From Pseudomonas sp. Bc-h (GTDB lineage: Bacteria; Pseudomonadota; Gammaproteobacteria; Pseudomonadales; Pseudomonadaceae): 64,000 nt of DNA. Under the pieces are notes generated by a model. It saw nothing but the letters and a program-made list of their open reading frames with translations, was not told the DNA's origin and did no database searches. Numbering within the stretch: the first letter of the stretch is position 1; every line of letters starts with the position of its first letter. This document shows, piece after piece, positions 44,329 through 54,314 of this stretch. The position numbers and the translations under genes were made by a program. The stretch lies in the NCBI RefSeq assembly GCF_002080045.1, contig NZ_MUIN01000003.1, forward strand, positions 7,501-71,500, in the 5' to 3' direction.

Positions 44329-44341
44329 GTAACATAATAAC
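44329..44341. promoter_or_regulatory. Candidate Zur box
   Basis: GTAACATAATAAC, an AT-rich imperfect palindrome between divergent znuA and zur, resembles the GTTAT-AT-ATAAC type Zur operators. Placement fits autoregulation of both units. Confidence 0.45.
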
Positions 44342-44367
44342 GTCTCTCTCAATAGTCGTCGCCGCCC

Positions 44368-44850
44368 ATGTCTAAAACACCACTGGCCAGTCGCCCCCAC
44401 GATCACTCTCATTGCGTGCACAGCGCACTCGCCGAAGCCGATGCCCTGTGCGCTGGCAAAGGCCTGCGCCTGACCGCTCTGCGTCGTCGCGTACTGGAAC
44501 TGGTCTGGCAAAGTCACAAGCCGCTGGGCGCGTACGACATCCTTGCTGTATTGAGCGAGGAAGACGGTCGTCGTGCCGCCCCGCCCACGGTTTATCGCGC
44601 GCTGGACTTCTTGCTGGAGAACGGCCTGGTGCACCGCATTGCGTCGCTGAACGCCTTCGCGGGCTGTAATCACCCGACTCACGCGCATCAGGGGCAGTTT
44701 CTGATCTGCCGCGAGTGCCACGCCGCCATTGAGCTGCAGCACGGGGCAATCAGTTCGGCCATCGTCAACGCAGCCAACGAGGTCGGCTTTGACGTAGAAG
44801 CCCAGACCGTCGAAGTCGTCGGTGTGTGTGCCGGTTGCAAGGCCGCCTGA
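44368..44850 (+). CDS. zur: Zinc uptake regulator Zur
   Basis: 160 aa, Fur family. The winged helix (~25-95) has [12 protein letters not shown] and [19 protein letters not shown]. Structural zinc cysteines occur in ICRECH and VCAGCKAA, and further ligands in CNHPTHAHQ. It represses zinc uptake genes when zinc is plentiful. It heads the operon zur-znuC-znuB, with its stop overlapping the znuC start by one base. Confidence 0.93.
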   Translation: MSKTPLASRPHDHSHCVHSALAEADALCAGKGLRLTALRRRVLELVWQSHKPLGAYDILAVLSEEDGRRAAPPTVYRALDFLLENGLVHRIASLNAFAGCNHPTHAHQGQFLICRECHAAIELQHGAISSAIVNAANEVGFDVEAQTVEVVGVCAGCKAA

Positions 44851-45662
44851 TGAGCGACGCACTGATCCGCCTGAAGGACGTCAGCGTCACTCGCGCCGGC
44901 CAGAGCGTGCTGGAAAACATCCAGCTGAGCGTCAGTCCCGGCGAGATCGTCACGTTGATCGGACCGAACGGCGCAGGCAAGACCACGCTGGTACGCGCAG
45001 TGCTCGGCCTGCTCAAGCCAGATTCGGGTGAAGTCTGGCGCAAGCCGAGATTGCGCGTCGGCTATATGCCGCAAAAGCTTCACGTCGATCCCACCCTGCC
45101 GCTGTCAGTCCTGCGTTTTCTGCGGCTGGTGCCGGGTGTAGATCGTGAAACCGCACTAGCCGCGCTGGTTGAAGTCGGCGCCGAAAAGGTCATCGACAGC
45201 CCGCTGCAAGGCATCTCCGGCGGCGAGATGCAGCGGGTTCTGCTTGCCCGCGCGCTGCTGCGTGAGCCCGAGCTGCTGGTCCTCGACGAGCCTGTGCAGG
45301 GCGTCGACGTTGCAGGTCAGGCCGAGCTGTACGCGCTGATCACCCAACTGCGCAATCGCCACAAGTGCGGCGTGCTGATGGTGTCCCACGATCTGCATCT
45401 GGTGATGAGCACCACCGATCAGGTGGTCTGCCTGAATCGCCACGTCTGTTGCTCCGGTCACCCCGAGCATGTGAGCAACGATCCGGCGTTCGTCGAGCTG
45501 TTCGGCCAGCACGCGCCGAGTCTGGCGATCTATCACCACCATCACGACCATGCCCACGATCTGCACGGCGAGGTTTGCCAACCGGCGCCCGCCTCCGATC
45601 ACAACCATGATCACACCCATTCCCACAATCATGACCACGGGGACAGCTGCAAGCATGGCTGA
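44850..45662 (+). CDS. znuC: Zinc ABC transporter ATPase with His-rich tail
   Basis: 270 aa. Walker A GPNGAGKT (38-45), signature ISGGEMQR and Walker B LLVLDEP are intact. The last ~45 residues are very rich in His and Asp ([13 protein letters not shown], then [14 protein letters not shown]), a probable zinc-binding extension. The start at 44850 overlaps the zur stop (TGATG). The znuB start lies eight bases inside its 3' end. Confidence 0.94.
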   Translation: MSDALIRLKDVSVTRAGQSVLENIQLSVSPGEIVTLIGPNGAGKTTLVRAVLGLLKPDSGEVWRKPRLRVGYMPQKLHVDPTLPLSVLRFLRLVPGVDRETALAALVEVGAEKVIDSPLQGISGGEMQRVLLARALLREPELLVLDEPVQGVDVAGQAELYALITQLRNRHKCGVLMVSHDLHLVMSTTDQVVCLNRHVCCSGHPEHVSNDPAFVELFGQHAPSLAIYHHHHDHAHDLHGEVCQPAPASDHNHDHTHSHNHDHGDSCKHG

Positions 45663-46437
45663 TTTTTTACTCTATGCCTTGCTCGCAGGCCTTGCTCTGG
45701 CGGTAGTGGCTGGCCCTCTCGGGTCTTTCGTGGTCTGGCGGCGGATGGCCTATTTCGGCGATACGCTGTCCCACGCCGCACTCCTCGGCGTGGCGCTGGG
45801 CTTTCTGCTGGACATCAGCCCGACCATCGCAGTGACGGTGGGCTGTCTGCTGCTGGCGATCCTGCTGGTGACCTTGCAACAACGCCAGCCACTGGCTTCG
45901 GACACACTGCTGGGCATTCTTGCGCCGAGCACGCTGTCGCTGGGTCTTGTGGTTCTGAGCTTCATGCGTGAAGTGCGAATCGACCTGATGGGTTATCTGT
46001 TCGGCGATCTGCTTGCGATCAGTCCCACCGATCTGGCCTGGATTCTTGGCGGCAGCGCGGCCGTGCTGGTGCTGGTCTGCGCGCTGTGGCGGCCGCTGCT
46101 GGCGATCACCGTGCACGAAGAACTGGCCACCGTCGAAGGTCTGCCGGTGGCCGCCCTGCGCATGACACTGATGCTGCTGATCGCCGTCGTCATCGCCGTC
46201 GCGATGAAAATCGTTGGCGTTCTGCTGATCACCTCGCTGCTGATCATTCCGGCAGCTGCGGCACAGCGTCACGCCCGTTCGCCCGAGCAAATGGCCTTGG
46301 GCGCCAGCTTAATCGGCATACTCGCCGTGTGCGGCGGGTTGGCGTTGTCCTGGTTCAAGGACACCCCTGCGGGCCCGTCGATCGTAGTCTGCGCCGCCGC
46401 ACTATTTCTGCTGAGCTTCGTTTTGCCGAAGCGGTAG
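45655..46437 (+). CDS. znuB: Zinc ABC transporter permease
   Basis: 260 aa with about seven to eight helices. It starts [20 protein letters not shown] and has the ABC-3 family motif [20 protein letters not shown] and late [19 protein letters not shown]. It forms the Zn2+ channel with ZnuA and ZnuC. The start at 45655 overlaps znuC by eight bases. Confidence 0.94.
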   Translation: MADFLLYALLAGLALAVVAGPLGSFVVWRRMAYFGDTLSHAALLGVALGFLLDISPTIAVTVGCLLLAILLVTLQQRQPLASDTLLGILAPSTLSLGLVVLSFMREVRIDLMGYLFGDLLAISPTDLAWILGGSAAVLVLVCALWRPLLAITVHEELATVEGLPVAALRMTLMLLIAVVIAVAMKIVGVLLITSLLIIPAAAAQRHARSPEQMALGASLIGILAVCGGLALSWFKDTPAGPSIVVCAAALFLLSFVLPKR

Positions 46438-46593
46438 AACCTTGTGCCGGAAGAACAGTCATACTCCGCAATAATTGAATGGCGGCAATATGCAATGACC
46501 TGCGCGGGGCCGCCGATGGTCATCAGTTATTTTCGGTGCAAGGCACTTATGTGTAGACTTGCTCGTTTTTTGCGCAAATAGAGAATCGCAGGA

Positions 46594-47307
46594 ATGAAGC
46601 CGTTCGCCTCCCGTTATCTGCTGCTTGCTGCATTTTCCGTCCTGTTGGTCGCCTGCCAGAGCAAGCCTGTCGAAGAGCCCGCGCCTGTCGCGCCGCCCGA
46701 TGCGTACCAGCAGCTGGAGCAGAATATTGCAAGCAGCGAGCTGGCCACCGCTGAAGATCAGTTGGCAGCGCTGCAAGGCAAAAATGCTGATGATCCGCGC
46801 CTGGAGCAGTACCAGCGCCAGTTGGCCGAAGCGTATTTGAGCCGCAGCCAGATCGTGCTGCAGAAGGGTGATGTCAACGCCGCAGCCACTGCGCTGAGCC
46901 GTGCCCGGGCGCTGATGCCCAAGGCTCCGGCATTGACCAGTGGCGTCAACGGCGCCATCGCCAATGCGCGCAAGGCCGAGCTGGACAAGGCCGAGGCCGA
47001 GCTGAGGGCGGCTGAGGCCAAGCGCACAGCCAGGATCATTGATCCAAGCATTGAAAGCACGACCATCGAGTTGAAAATCACTGACTCGAAGCAATTGCGT
47101 CGACAGTTGAATGACATCGCAGCTGACGTTACCGCGTTCAATTGCGACGTAATCGTTCAGGTCCCACGCACGGATGATTACCCATGGCTGGCAACCTTGC
47201 TGACCAAGCGTGTGGACAAGATCAACCCGGATTTCGAATTGCAGATCCAGCGTCAAATCGAGAAAACCGAGCCTGCGCAGATCATTCTGAAACCCGCCAA
47301 GCTCTGA
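46594..47307 (+). CDS. Conserved lipoprotein (PA5502-like) with tetratricopeptide-like repeats
   Basis: 237 aa with lipobox LLVAC. A helical, Ala/Gln/Glu-rich part follows (~30-150: QLEQNIASSELATAEDQLAA, ALSRARALMPKAPALTSG) that looks TPR-like or coiled coil. The C-terminal domain has ESTTIELKITDSKQLRRQL and NCDVIVQVPRTDDYPWLATL. In P. aeruginosa its counterpart also lies between znuB and metN. Function is unknown. A strong terminator follows. Confidence 0.85.
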   Translation: MKPFASRYLLLAAFSVLLVACQSKPVEEPAPVAPPDAYQQLEQNIASSELATAEDQLAALQGKNADDPRLEQYQRQLAEAYLSRSQIVLQKGDVNAAATALSRARALMPKAPALTSGVNGAIANARKAELDKAEAELRAAEAKRTARIIDPSIESTTIELKITDSKQLRRQLNDIAADVTAFNCDVIVQVPRTDDYPWLATLLTKRVDKINPDFELQIQRQIEKTEPAQIILKPAKL

Positions 47308-47323
47308 TCAAAATTTGATCAAC

Positions 47324-47359
47324 AAAAAAGGCGTTGCCCTCACAGGCAACGCCTTTTTT
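47324..47359 (+). terminator. Terminator of the PA5502-like lipoprotein gene
   Basis: GGCGTTGCC (47330-47338) / GGCAACGCC (47345-47353) flanked by six A and six T. It is bidirectional in form. Confidence 0.92.
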
Positions 47360-47390
47360 ATTGAGAATTTCCCTAGCCACTGCTGCCCAT

Positions 47391-47426
47391 GTGGGAGGGA
47401 CCGTCGTAACCGCCGATCCCTCCCAC
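47391..47426. repeat. Inverted repeat behind katE
   Basis: GTGGGAGGGA (47391-47400) and TCCCTCCCAC (47417-47426), a perfect 10-bp stem with a 16-base loop. It resembles the GTGGGAGGG words of Pseudomonas REPs. No T run follows on the minus strand. Confidence 0.6.
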
Positions 47427-47453
47427 GGTCATCCTCTGGCCTCGAACGTAAAT

Positions 47454-49613
47454 TCAGGCCGGAATCGCCTTGGCTTTCGGCTCCCGCGCCCAAACCCGGT
47501 GCTGCTTGATAGCATCGAAGAACGCGGCGAACGACTTGCTATCCGAGACTGCCAACAGCCCTGCGTCAGCTTCCAGCCGCAGGAGATCGATCAGCTCTTT
47601 GGCTTCCCCTGCGTAGGCGATGGCTTTCAGGTGCTTGTAGGCCTCCAGCACGTAATGCAGCGCCACGCCGTTCCCACTCAAGGCTTTCACCGAAGCAGCG
47701 CCGCCCGGGATGAAAACAGCATCAAATGCAATTGATGGCAGACCTTCAGCCGAGGCATCTACAGCCAGCATTTTCCCTCCTGCCGTTTTCACCGGCGCCG
47801 AGGTAGGGCCGAGGATCTTGGCGTGAGCGGCTTCAGCTTCCAGCGCGGCTTTCATGGCTGCCACCGCTTTGTCGTCCACGCCGTCCGCCACCAGAATCGC
47901 TACTTTGCGCGAGGCGATGTCGCCGGACAGCAGGTTCACCTGGCTAAGCAAAGGCGACTTATCCACCGTCGGCTTGCCAGTCTTCTGCGCCTTGACGGTC
48001 GGACCCTTAGGCGCGGGCAGGCCGAGGTTGGCAGCTACACGGGTGGCCAGCGTCATGTCGATATTGGCCAGGATCTCATTCACTTCGCGAGCGCGAATAT
48101 GTTCGCGTTCGACCTTGCCCAACTCGAAGCTGTAGGCCGCGATGATGTGCTCTTTCTCGTGTTCGCTCATGCTGTTGAAGAACAGCGTGGCCTGAGAGAA
48201 GTGATCGCCAAACGAAGGGCTGCGCTCACGCACCTTGTGCGCTTCGACACGCTCCTGGTATGTCTCGAAGCCGCCATCTTCGGGGCCTGCAGGTGTCTCT
48301 TTCGGCCAGCCGCCATCAATGGAGTTAGGCTCGTAGGACGCCCGGCCCTTGTCGATGGTCATGCGATGCTGTGCATCACGCTGGCCGCTGTGGTTCGGCG
48401 AAATCGGACGGTTGATCGGGATCTCGTGAAAGTTCGGCCCGCCCAGTCGGCTGATCTGAGTATCGGTGTAGGAAAACAGACGTCCCTGCAGCAAGGGGTC
48501 ATTGGAGAAGTCGATACCGGGCACCACGTGGCCGGGGCAGAACGCGACTTGCTCGGTCTCGGCGAAATAATTGTCAGGGTTGCGGTTGAGCACCATTTTC
48601 CCGAGTGGCGTCACAGGCACCATTTCCTCAGGGATGATCTTGGTTGGGTCGAGCAGGTCGAAATCGAACTTGTGCTCGTCCTCTTCAGCCACGATCTGTA
48701 CCCCAAGCTCCCATTCGGGATAGTCACCCGACTCGATGGACTCCCACAAATCGCGGCGATGGTAGTCGGTGTCCTTACCCGCCAGTTTCTGCGCCTCGTC
48801 CCACAGCAGCGAGCACGTGCCGTACTTGGGCTTCCAGTGGAATTTCACGAACGAGGATTTACCTTCGGTATTGATCATGCGGAAGGTATGAATGCCGAAG
48901 CCCTGCATGCTGCGAAGGTTCTTGGGAATGGCCCGGTCAGACATGGCCCACAGCACCATGTGCGCGGACTCGGGCACCAGCGAAACGAAATCCCAGAACG
49001 TGTCGTGAGCCGAGCCGCCAGTGGGAATCTCGTTGTGCGGCTCAGGTTTTACCGCGTGCACGAAGTCCGGAAACTTGATCGCGTCCTGGATGAAAAATAC
49101 CGGCATGTTGTTGCCGACCAGGTCGTAGTTGCCTTCGGCGGTGTAGAACTTCACCGCAAAGCCACGCACGTCACGCACGGTATCGCCGGAGCCGCGCGGC
49201 CCTTGAACAGTGGAAAAACGCACGAACACCGGGGTTTTCTTTCCCGGATCGCGGAGGAATTCGGCTTTGCTGAGTGCTGAATGATTCTCGTAGCTCTGGA
49301 AGTACCCATGGGCAGCGGTACCGCGAGCGTGAACGATGCGCTCTGGAATACGCTCATGGTCGAAGTGCGTGATCTTCTCACGCATGATGAAGTCTTCGAG
49401 CAACGACGGGCCACGGTTGCCTACTTTCAGCGTGTTCTGATTATCGGAAACCTTTACGCCCTGATTGGTGCGCAGGGCCTGGCCGGTAGCGTCGGAGCGA
49501 AACTGCTCCAGGCTTTCGATCTTTTCATTAGTGTTGCCCCGATCCAGTGTATCGGTGCCTGCCAGGTCGCTTTTGGGTGTCGGACTTACAGGTGCTGGTT
49601 TCTTCGTAGCCAT
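47454..49613 (-). CDS. katE: Large-subunit catalase HPII (clade 2)
   Basis: 719 aa. The catalase core has the catalytic His95 in [12 protein letters not shown], Asn in [10 protein letters not shown] and the proximal heme Tyr in [11 protein letters not shown]-terminal DJ-1/GATase-like domain (~560-710: [28 protein letters not shown]) marks the large-subunit clade. It degrades H2O2 in the cytoplasm and in relatives is RpoS-controlled. AGGAG precedes the ATG at 49613. Confidence 0.95.
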   Translation of the reverse strand: MATKKPAPVSPTPKSDLAGTDTLDRGNTNEKIESLEQFRSDATGQALRTNQGVKVSDNQNTLKVGNRGPSLLEDFIMREKITHFDHERIPERIVHARGTAAHGYFQSYENHSALSKAEFLRDPGKKTPVFVRFSTVQGPRGSGDTVRDVRGFAVKFYTAEGNYDLVGNNMPVFFIQDAIKFPDFVHAVKPEPHNEIPTGGSAHDTFWDFVSLVPESAHMVLWAMSDRAIPKNLRSMQGFGIHTFRMINTEGKSSFVKFHWKPKYGTCSLLWDEAQKLAGKDTDYHRRDLWESIESGDYPEWELGVQIVAEEDEHKFDFDLLDPTKIIPEEMVPVTPLGKMVLNRNPDNYFAETEQVAFCPGHVVPGIDFSNDPLLQGRLFSYTDTQISRLGGPNFHEIPINRPISPNHSGQRDAQHRMTIDKGRASYEPNSIDGGWPKETPAGPEDGGFETYQERVEAHKVRERSPSFGDHFSQATLFFNSMSEHEKEHIIAAYSFELGKVEREHIRAREVNEILANIDMTLATRVAANLGLPAPKGPTVKAQKTGKPTVDKSPLLSQVNLLSGDIASRKVAILVADGVDDKAVAAMKAALEAEAAHAKILGPTSAPVKTAGGKMLAVDASAEGLPSIAFDAVFIPGGAASVKALSGNGVALHYVLEAYKHLKAIAYAGEAKELIDLLRLEADAGLLAVSDSKSFAAFFDAIKQHRVWAREPKAKAIPA

Positions 49614-50006
49614 CAGTCTAAAACTCCTCGGTTCAGGCAGCTCTTTTCTCGTTCTTCCGTGGGGAAAGTCGGTATGAGCTCGTAAGCAGGAATCTCCTGA
49701 TTAATTCAGGGGGGAAATCCCGGCGCTTAAGTAGTGACTGAGGATAAAAACGGCCGTTCCGTGTTTTTTCAGACCTTTGGTCTAACGTTGCATCACCTGC
49801 CCGTGACTCGCCGTTATGACCGTTCGGCAGGTGCGGTGCTAAATAAATGCTAAGAAATCTGGGCCCAACCCCGGCCTGACAGGCTAAAATGCGCGCCCGG
49901 TTTATCCAGCCGAGGCGGTCAGCGGCTCAATCTCGCCGGTCGCCCCAGCAGCGTTCGAGACTTTTCTCACGCTGAACTTCTACCGCGCCCCCACAAGGTT
50001 CGCTAC
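49614..50006. other. Intergenic region between divergent katE and metN
   Basis: 393 bases without a supported gene, holding the promoters of katE (minus) and metNIQ (plus). I looked for a SAM riboswitch fold ahead of metN and did not find one. Confidence 0.45.
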
Positions 50007-51014
50007 GTGATCGAGTTTCAAAACGTCCATAAAACCTATCGGGTTGCCGACAGGGAAATTCCCGCGCTGCACCCCACCAGCCTGCGGGTCGAAGACGGCC
50101 AGGTATTTGGTCTGATCGGCCATTCCGGTGCGGGCAAAAGCACCATGTTGCGGCTGATCAATCGTCTGGAAGCGCCAAGCGGCGGCAGGATCCTGGTCGA
50201 CCACGTCGATGTCACCGCACTGGACGCCGATGGTCTGCGTGGCTTTCGTCGTCAGGTCGGGATGATCTTCCAGCACTTCAACCTGCTGTCTTCCAGGACC
50301 GTGGCCGATAACGTCGCCATGCCGCTGACCCTGGCCGGTGACATGTCCCGTGCGCAGATCGACCAGCGAGTGGCCGAGTTGCTGGCCCGGGTCGGTCTGT
50401 CCGATCACGCGAAGAAATACCCGGCGCAGCTCTCCGGCGGCCAGAAACAGCGCGTCGGTATCGCCCGTGCCCTGGCGACCAAACCAAAGATTCTGCTGTG
50501 CGACGAGGCCACCAGTGCCCTCGACCCGCAGACCACGGCTTCGGTGCTGCAACTGCTGGCCGAAATCAACCGTGAGCTGAAGCTGACCATCGTGCTGATC
50601 ACCCACGAAATGGACGTGATTCGTCGCGTCTGCGATCAGGTTGCCGTGATGGACGCCGGCGTCATCGTCGAGCAAGGCGCGGTGGCCGATGTGTTCCTGC
50701 ATCCGAAGCACCCGACCACTCGCCGTTTCGTGCAGGAAGACGAGCAGGTCGACGAGAACGATCAGAACAGCGACTTCGCTCATGTTCAGGGGCGCATCGT
50801 GCGTCTGACCTTTCAGGGCGAAGCGACCTACGCGCCGCTACTCGGAACCGTCGCCCGGGAAACCGGCGTGGACTACAGCATCCTGGCTGGCCGCATCGAC
50901 CGCATCAAGGACACTCCTTACGGGCAACTGACGCTCGCCATCACTGGCGGCGACATGGACGCCGCGTTCGCCCGCTTCACTGCGGCTGACGTTCACATGG
51001 AGGTCCTGCGCTGA
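50007..51014 (+). CDS. metN: Methionine ABC transporter ATPase
   Basis: 335 aa. Walker A GHSGAGKS (38-45), signature LSGGQKQR, Walker B ILLCDEAT, and a C-terminal NIL domain (~265-335: [19 protein letters not shown]) that binds methionine for trans-inhibition. The GTG start at 50007 reads [11 protein letters not shown]. It overlaps metI by one base. It imports D/L-methionine with MetI and MetQ. Confidence 0.95.
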   Translation: MIEFQNVHKTYRVADREIPALHPTSLRVEDGQVFGLIGHSGAGKSTMLRLINRLEAPSGGRILVDHVDVTALDADGLRGFRRQVGMIFQHFNLLSSRTVADNVAMPLTLAGDMSRAQIDQRVAELLARVGLSDHAKKYPAQLSGGQKQRVGIARALATKPKILLCDEATSALDPQTTASVLQLLAEINRELKLTIVLITHEMDVIRRVCDQVAVMDAGVIVEQGAVADVFLHPKHPTTRRFVQEDEQVDENDQNSDFAHVQGRIVRLTFQGEATYAPLLGTVARETGVDYSILAGRIDRIKDTPYGQLTLAITGGDMDAAFARFTAADVHMEVLR

Positions 51015-51688
51015 TGGATACCCTGATCAATCTGTTTTCCAACGTCGACTGGTACGAAATCTGGGTCGCCACCGGCGATACCCTGATCATGCTCGGCGTG
51101 TCCCTGGCCTTCACCGTGCTGCTCGGCCTGCCTCTGGGCGTGCTGATGTTCCTCACTTCGCCCCGCCAGCTGCTCGAGAACAAACCGGTGTACGCCACGG
51201 TCGGCCTGATCGTGAACATGCTGCGGGCCTTGCCGTTCATCATCCTGCTAATCGTGATGATGCCGCTGACCGAAATCATCACCGGCACTTCGCTGGGAAT
51301 TCTCGGCACACTGCCGCCACTGATCGCCGGCGCCACGCCGTTCTTCGCCCGCCTGGTAGAAACCGCGCTACGTGAAGTGGACCGCGGGATCATCGAAGCG
51401 ATTCAGGCGATGGGCGCCACCACACGGCAGATCATCGTCAAGGCGCTGCTGCCTGAAGCGCGTCCGGGCATTCTTGCAGCGATCACCGTCACCGCGATTG
51501 CGCTGGTGTCGTTTACCGCCATGGCGGGTGCCGTGGGCGCAGGCGGTCTGGGTGACCTGGCGATTCGCTACGGATATCAGCGCTTCCAGAACGATGTGAT
51601 GTTCGTGACGGTCGTATTGCTGCTGGTGCTGGTGCAGATTCTGCAAACCGTGGGCGACAGACTGGTCGCGCACTTTTCACACCGTTAA
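51014..51688 (+). CDS. metI: Methionine ABC transporter permease
   Basis: 224 aa, five helices. The permease motif with ARLVETALREVDRGIIEAIQ and AMGATTRQIIVKALLPEA (EAA loop) contacts MetN. The start overlaps the metN stop (TGATG). Confidence 0.95.
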   Translation: MDTLINLFSNVDWYEIWVATGDTLIMLGVSLAFTVLLGLPLGVLMFLTSPRQLLENKPVYATVGLIVNMLRALPFIILLIVMMPLTEIITGTSLGILGTLPPLIAGATPFFARLVETALREVDRGIIEAIQAMGATTRQIIVKALLPEARPGILAAITVTAIALVSFTAMAGAVGAGGLGDLAIRYGYQRFQNDVMFVTVVLLLVLVQILQTVGDRLVAHFSHR

Positions 51689-51753
51689 CCGATTTCGCCG
51701 GTCATTGACCGGTAAATGCGCGCCGAACAGCGCGCATTTCAAGGAGTAGAACC

Positions 51754-52527
51754 ATGAAGAAGCTGTTGGCCGTATTCGCTGCAGTGGCTGCATTTTCGGC
51801 CCATGCCGATGAAACCCTGACCGTCGCGGCCACCGCCGTGCCGCACGCCGAGATTCTCGAATTCGTCAAACCGGCACTGGCCAAAGAAGGCGTGACGCTG
51901 AACGTGAAGGTCTTCAACGACTACATTCAGCCCAACGTGCAGGTCGACCAGAAGCGCATGGACGCCAACTTCTTCCAGCACCAGCCGTATCTGGACGAGT
52001 TCAACAAGGGCAAGGGTACGCATCTGGTGAGCGTGGCCAAGGTCCACGTCGAGCCGTTCGGTGCCTATTCGGACAAGATCAAGAACCTCGCCGACCTGCC
52101 TGATGGCGCAACCGTGGCCCTACCAAACGATGCGACCAACGAAGGCCGCGCGTTCCTGTTGTTGGTCAAAGCCGGTCTGATCACGCTGAAGGACCCGACC
52201 AGCATCACTGCCAAACCGAGCGATGTGCAGCAGAATCCGAAAGCGCTGAAATTTCGCGAACTGGAAGCCGCGACCCTGCCGCGCGTGCTGACTCAGGTCG
52301 ACCTGGCGCTGATCAACACCAACTACGCGCTGACCGCCAAGCTCGATCCGACTAAGGATGCGCTGATCATCGAAGGTCAGGAGTCGCCATACGCGAACAT
52401 TCTGGTGACCCGCGAGGACAACAAGGATTCGCCAGCCATCCAGAAACTGGTCGCCGCGTTGCACAGCCCAGAAACCCGGGAGTTCATCGAGACCAAGTAC
52501 AAGGGTGCCGTGGTTCCGGCGTTCTGA
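51754..52527 (+). CDS. metQ: Methionine-binding protein MetQ
   Basis: 257 aa of the NlpA/MetQ family: VAATAVPHAEILEFVKPAL, FFQHQPYLDEFN, VALPNDATNEGRA. The signal peptide ends SAHADE and has no lipobox cysteine, so unlike E. coli MetQ it appears to be a soluble periplasmic protein. AAGGAG lies nine bases before the ATG. It follows metI after 65 bases. Confidence 0.94.
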   Translation: MKKLLAVFAAVAAFSAHADETLTVAATAVPHAEILEFVKPALAKEGVTLNVKVFNDYIQPNVQVDQKRMDANFFQHQPYLDEFNKGKGTHLVSVAKVHVEPFGAYSDKIKNLADLPDGATVALPNDATNEGRAFLLLVKAGLITLKDPTSITAKPSDVQQNPKALKFRELEAATLPRVLTQVDLALINTNYALTAKLDPTKDALIIEGQESPYANILVTREDNKDSPAIQKLVAALHSPETREFIETKYKGAVVPAF

Positions 52528-52581
52528 TCGAACGCGGTGCTCGCCGCAGCTCTGACTGCTACAGGTCTGATGTTGGATGAT

Positions 52582-52677
52582 CGTTCCCACGCTCCGCGTG
52601 GGAACGCCGATCAGGTCGCTCTGCGCCCACTGTGGCGCGGAGCGTCATAGGATGCATGCCCACCCGGAGTGTGGGAA
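52582..52677. repeat. Cluster of three palindromes (GTTCCCACGC-type repeat)
   Basis: First a perfect stem CGTTCCCACGC/GCGTGGGAACG with loop TCC (52582-52606). Then CGCTCTGCGCC/GGCGCGGAGCG (about 52617-52646) with one mismatch. Then CCCAC/GTGGG around 52659-52675. This is a different repeat family from the CTTGCCGGCG REPs. It lies between convergent metQ and the SCO gene. Confidence 0.75.
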
Positions 52678-52696
52678 AGATCATCCATCCTGCCTT

Positions 52697-53329
52697 TTAC
52701 TTCCTCTGCACCAACCCCGGCAATTGCGCCACCAGCTTCTGGTTGTTCAACGGCGCGCGGATGAAACCGCGTTGGGTGCCATCGGGACCGAGGAGGGCGA
52801 GGTTGCCGCTGTGGTCGACGGTGTAGTTCGGCTTGCTGGTATCCGCCGGAATGAACGGAATGCTCACCGCATTCGCCAGCTTCTGAATGCTGTCCACTGG
52901 CGCGGTCAGGCCCACGAACTGTTTATCGAAATAGCCCAGGTAGGTCTTGAGCTGCTGCGGCGTATCTCGATTGGGGTCGACGCTGACCAGGACGATGCGC
53001 AATTTGTCCACGGCCTCTTTCGGCAGTTCGCTTTTGATCTGACGCAATTGGGCGAGGGTGGTCGGGCAGATGTCCGGGCAGAAGGTGTAACCAAAGAACA
53101 GCAGCGTCCACTTGTCTTTCAGGCTGTCCAGCGACACCGGCTGACCATCCTGATCGGTCATTTTCAGGTCAGGCACATTGCGGCTTTGCGGCAGCAGAAT
53201 CACACCCGCATCGATCAGCGCGGTCTGGTCGCCCTGACCCTTGCCAGACAGCACTCGGTTGACAGTCAGGCCCAGCACCACCGCAACGATGGCCACGAGA
53301 ATGAAGACGGTTTTTTGGGTTCGGGTCAT
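52697..53329 (-). CDS. SCO1/SenC copper chaperone
   Basis: 210 aa. An N-terminal anchor helix (TVFILVAIVAVVLGLTV) is followed by a thioredoxin-like domain with the copper motif FCPDICPTTLAQL (CxxxC) and a His ligand in YTVDHSGNLALLG. It delivers copper to the CuA site of subunit II. The start at 53329 overlaps the cyoE stop by four bases, and it is the last gene of the SURF1-ctaA-cyoE-sco unit. Confidence 0.92.
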   Translation of the reverse strand: MTRTQKTVFILVAIVAVVLGLTVNRVLSGKGQGDQTALIDAGVILLPQSRNVPDLKMTDQDGQPVSLDSLKDKWTLLFFGYTFCPDICPTTLAQLRQIKSELPKEAVDKLRIVLVSVDPNRDTPQQLKTYLGYFDKQFVGLTAPVDSIQKLANAVSIPFIPADTSKPNYTVDHSGNLALLGPDGTQRGFIRAPLNNQKLVAQLPGLVQRK

Positions 53330-54225
53330 AAATTCAACAATAAGTAGTGATCTACGAGCAGCGCGATGAACAGCAGCAGCAAGTACCAGATCGAGTACTT
53401 GAAGGTGTTGATCGCGGCGTGCGGCCGGCTGCCACGGTACAACACCACAGCCCAATGCAGAAAGCGAATCCCCAGCACACTGGCGCAGGCCAGGTACAGC
53501 ACCCCGCTCATCTTGATCACGAAGGGCATCAGGCTCACTGCCAACAACACGCAGGTGTAGAGCACGATATGCAGCTTGGTGTAATGCTCGCCGTGGGTCA
53601 CCGGCAACATCGGGATCTTGGCCTTGGCGTATTCCTCCTTGCGATGAATCGCCAGCGCCCAGAAGTGCGGCGGCGTCCAGGCGAATATGATCAGCACCAG
53701 CAGCAACGGCTCGGCCGTGACGTGCCCGGTGACAGCGACCCAGCCGAGCATGGGCGGCGCGGCACCGGCCAGACCGCCAATGACGATATTCTGTGGCGTC
53801 GCACGCTTCAGGAAGCCGGTATAGATCACCGCGTAGCCAAGCAGCGACGCCAGGGTCAGCCACGCGGCCAGCGTGTTGGTGAAGGTAAGCAACAGCGCTT
53901 GACCACTGATTGCCAACAGCGCGGCAAAGGTAAGGGCCGCTGCAGGCGAAACGCGGCCTTCGGCGATGGGGCGCTTATGGGTCCGAGCCATCAGGGCATC
54001 GATGCGCCGGTCCACCACATGATTGACCACGGCTGCACCACCGGCGCACAGCGCAATCCCCAGATTGCCGAACACCAGTACCACCCACGGCACGCCAGCC
54101 CGAGTGGCGAGAAACATGCCCACCAGCGAGGTGATCAGCATCAGTACCAGAACCTTGGGCTTGGTCAGCTCCAGATAGTCCCGCCACAGCGCCTGGCGAT
54201 GCTGCTCGCCGGTGGTGGTTGTCAT
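53326..54225 (-). CDS. cyoE: Protoheme IX farnesyltransferase (heme O synthase)
   Basis: 299 aa, about nine helices, UbiA superfamily: ELTKPKVLVLMLITSLVGM, then the Asp-rich VNHVVDRRIDALMARTHKRP (NDxxDxxxD-like site) and a second loop around FAWTPPHFWALAIHRKEEY. It adds farnesyl to heme b, and the adjacent CtaA converts heme O to heme A. Overlaps sco by four bases. Confidence 0.94.
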   Translation of the reverse strand: MTTTTGEQHRQALWRDYLELTKPKVLVLMLITSLVGMFLATRAGVPWVVLVFGNLGIALCAGGAAVVNHVVDRRIDALMARTHKRPIAEGRVSPAAALTFAALLAISGQALLLTFTNTLAAWLTLASLLGYAVIYTGFLKRATPQNIVIGGLAGAAPPMLGWVAVTGHVTAEPLLLVLIIFAWTPPHFWALAIHRKEEYAKAKIPMLPVTHGEHYTKLHIVLYTCVLLAVSLMPFVIKMSGVLYLACASVLGIRFLHWAVVLYRGSRPHAAINTFKYSIWYLLLLFIALLVDHYLLLNL

Positions 54226-54314
54226 CCGCTTGTTTCCTTCTCTGATCGAACGTAAAAAAAGCCACTCCCGGCATACCGAATCTTTGCTGCAGAAGTGAGC
54301 TCAGTGCTTCAATC

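Noticed and set aside
47306..47322. TGATCAAAATTTGATCA palindrome behind the PA5502-like lipoprotein gene
   Set aside because: It is AT-rich, overlaps the stop codon and sits directly next to a strong terminator, so an operator role is unlikely.
49614..50006. Possible SAM riboswitch ahead of metN
   Set aside because: I could not find the conserved helix and kink-turn pattern of any SAM class.
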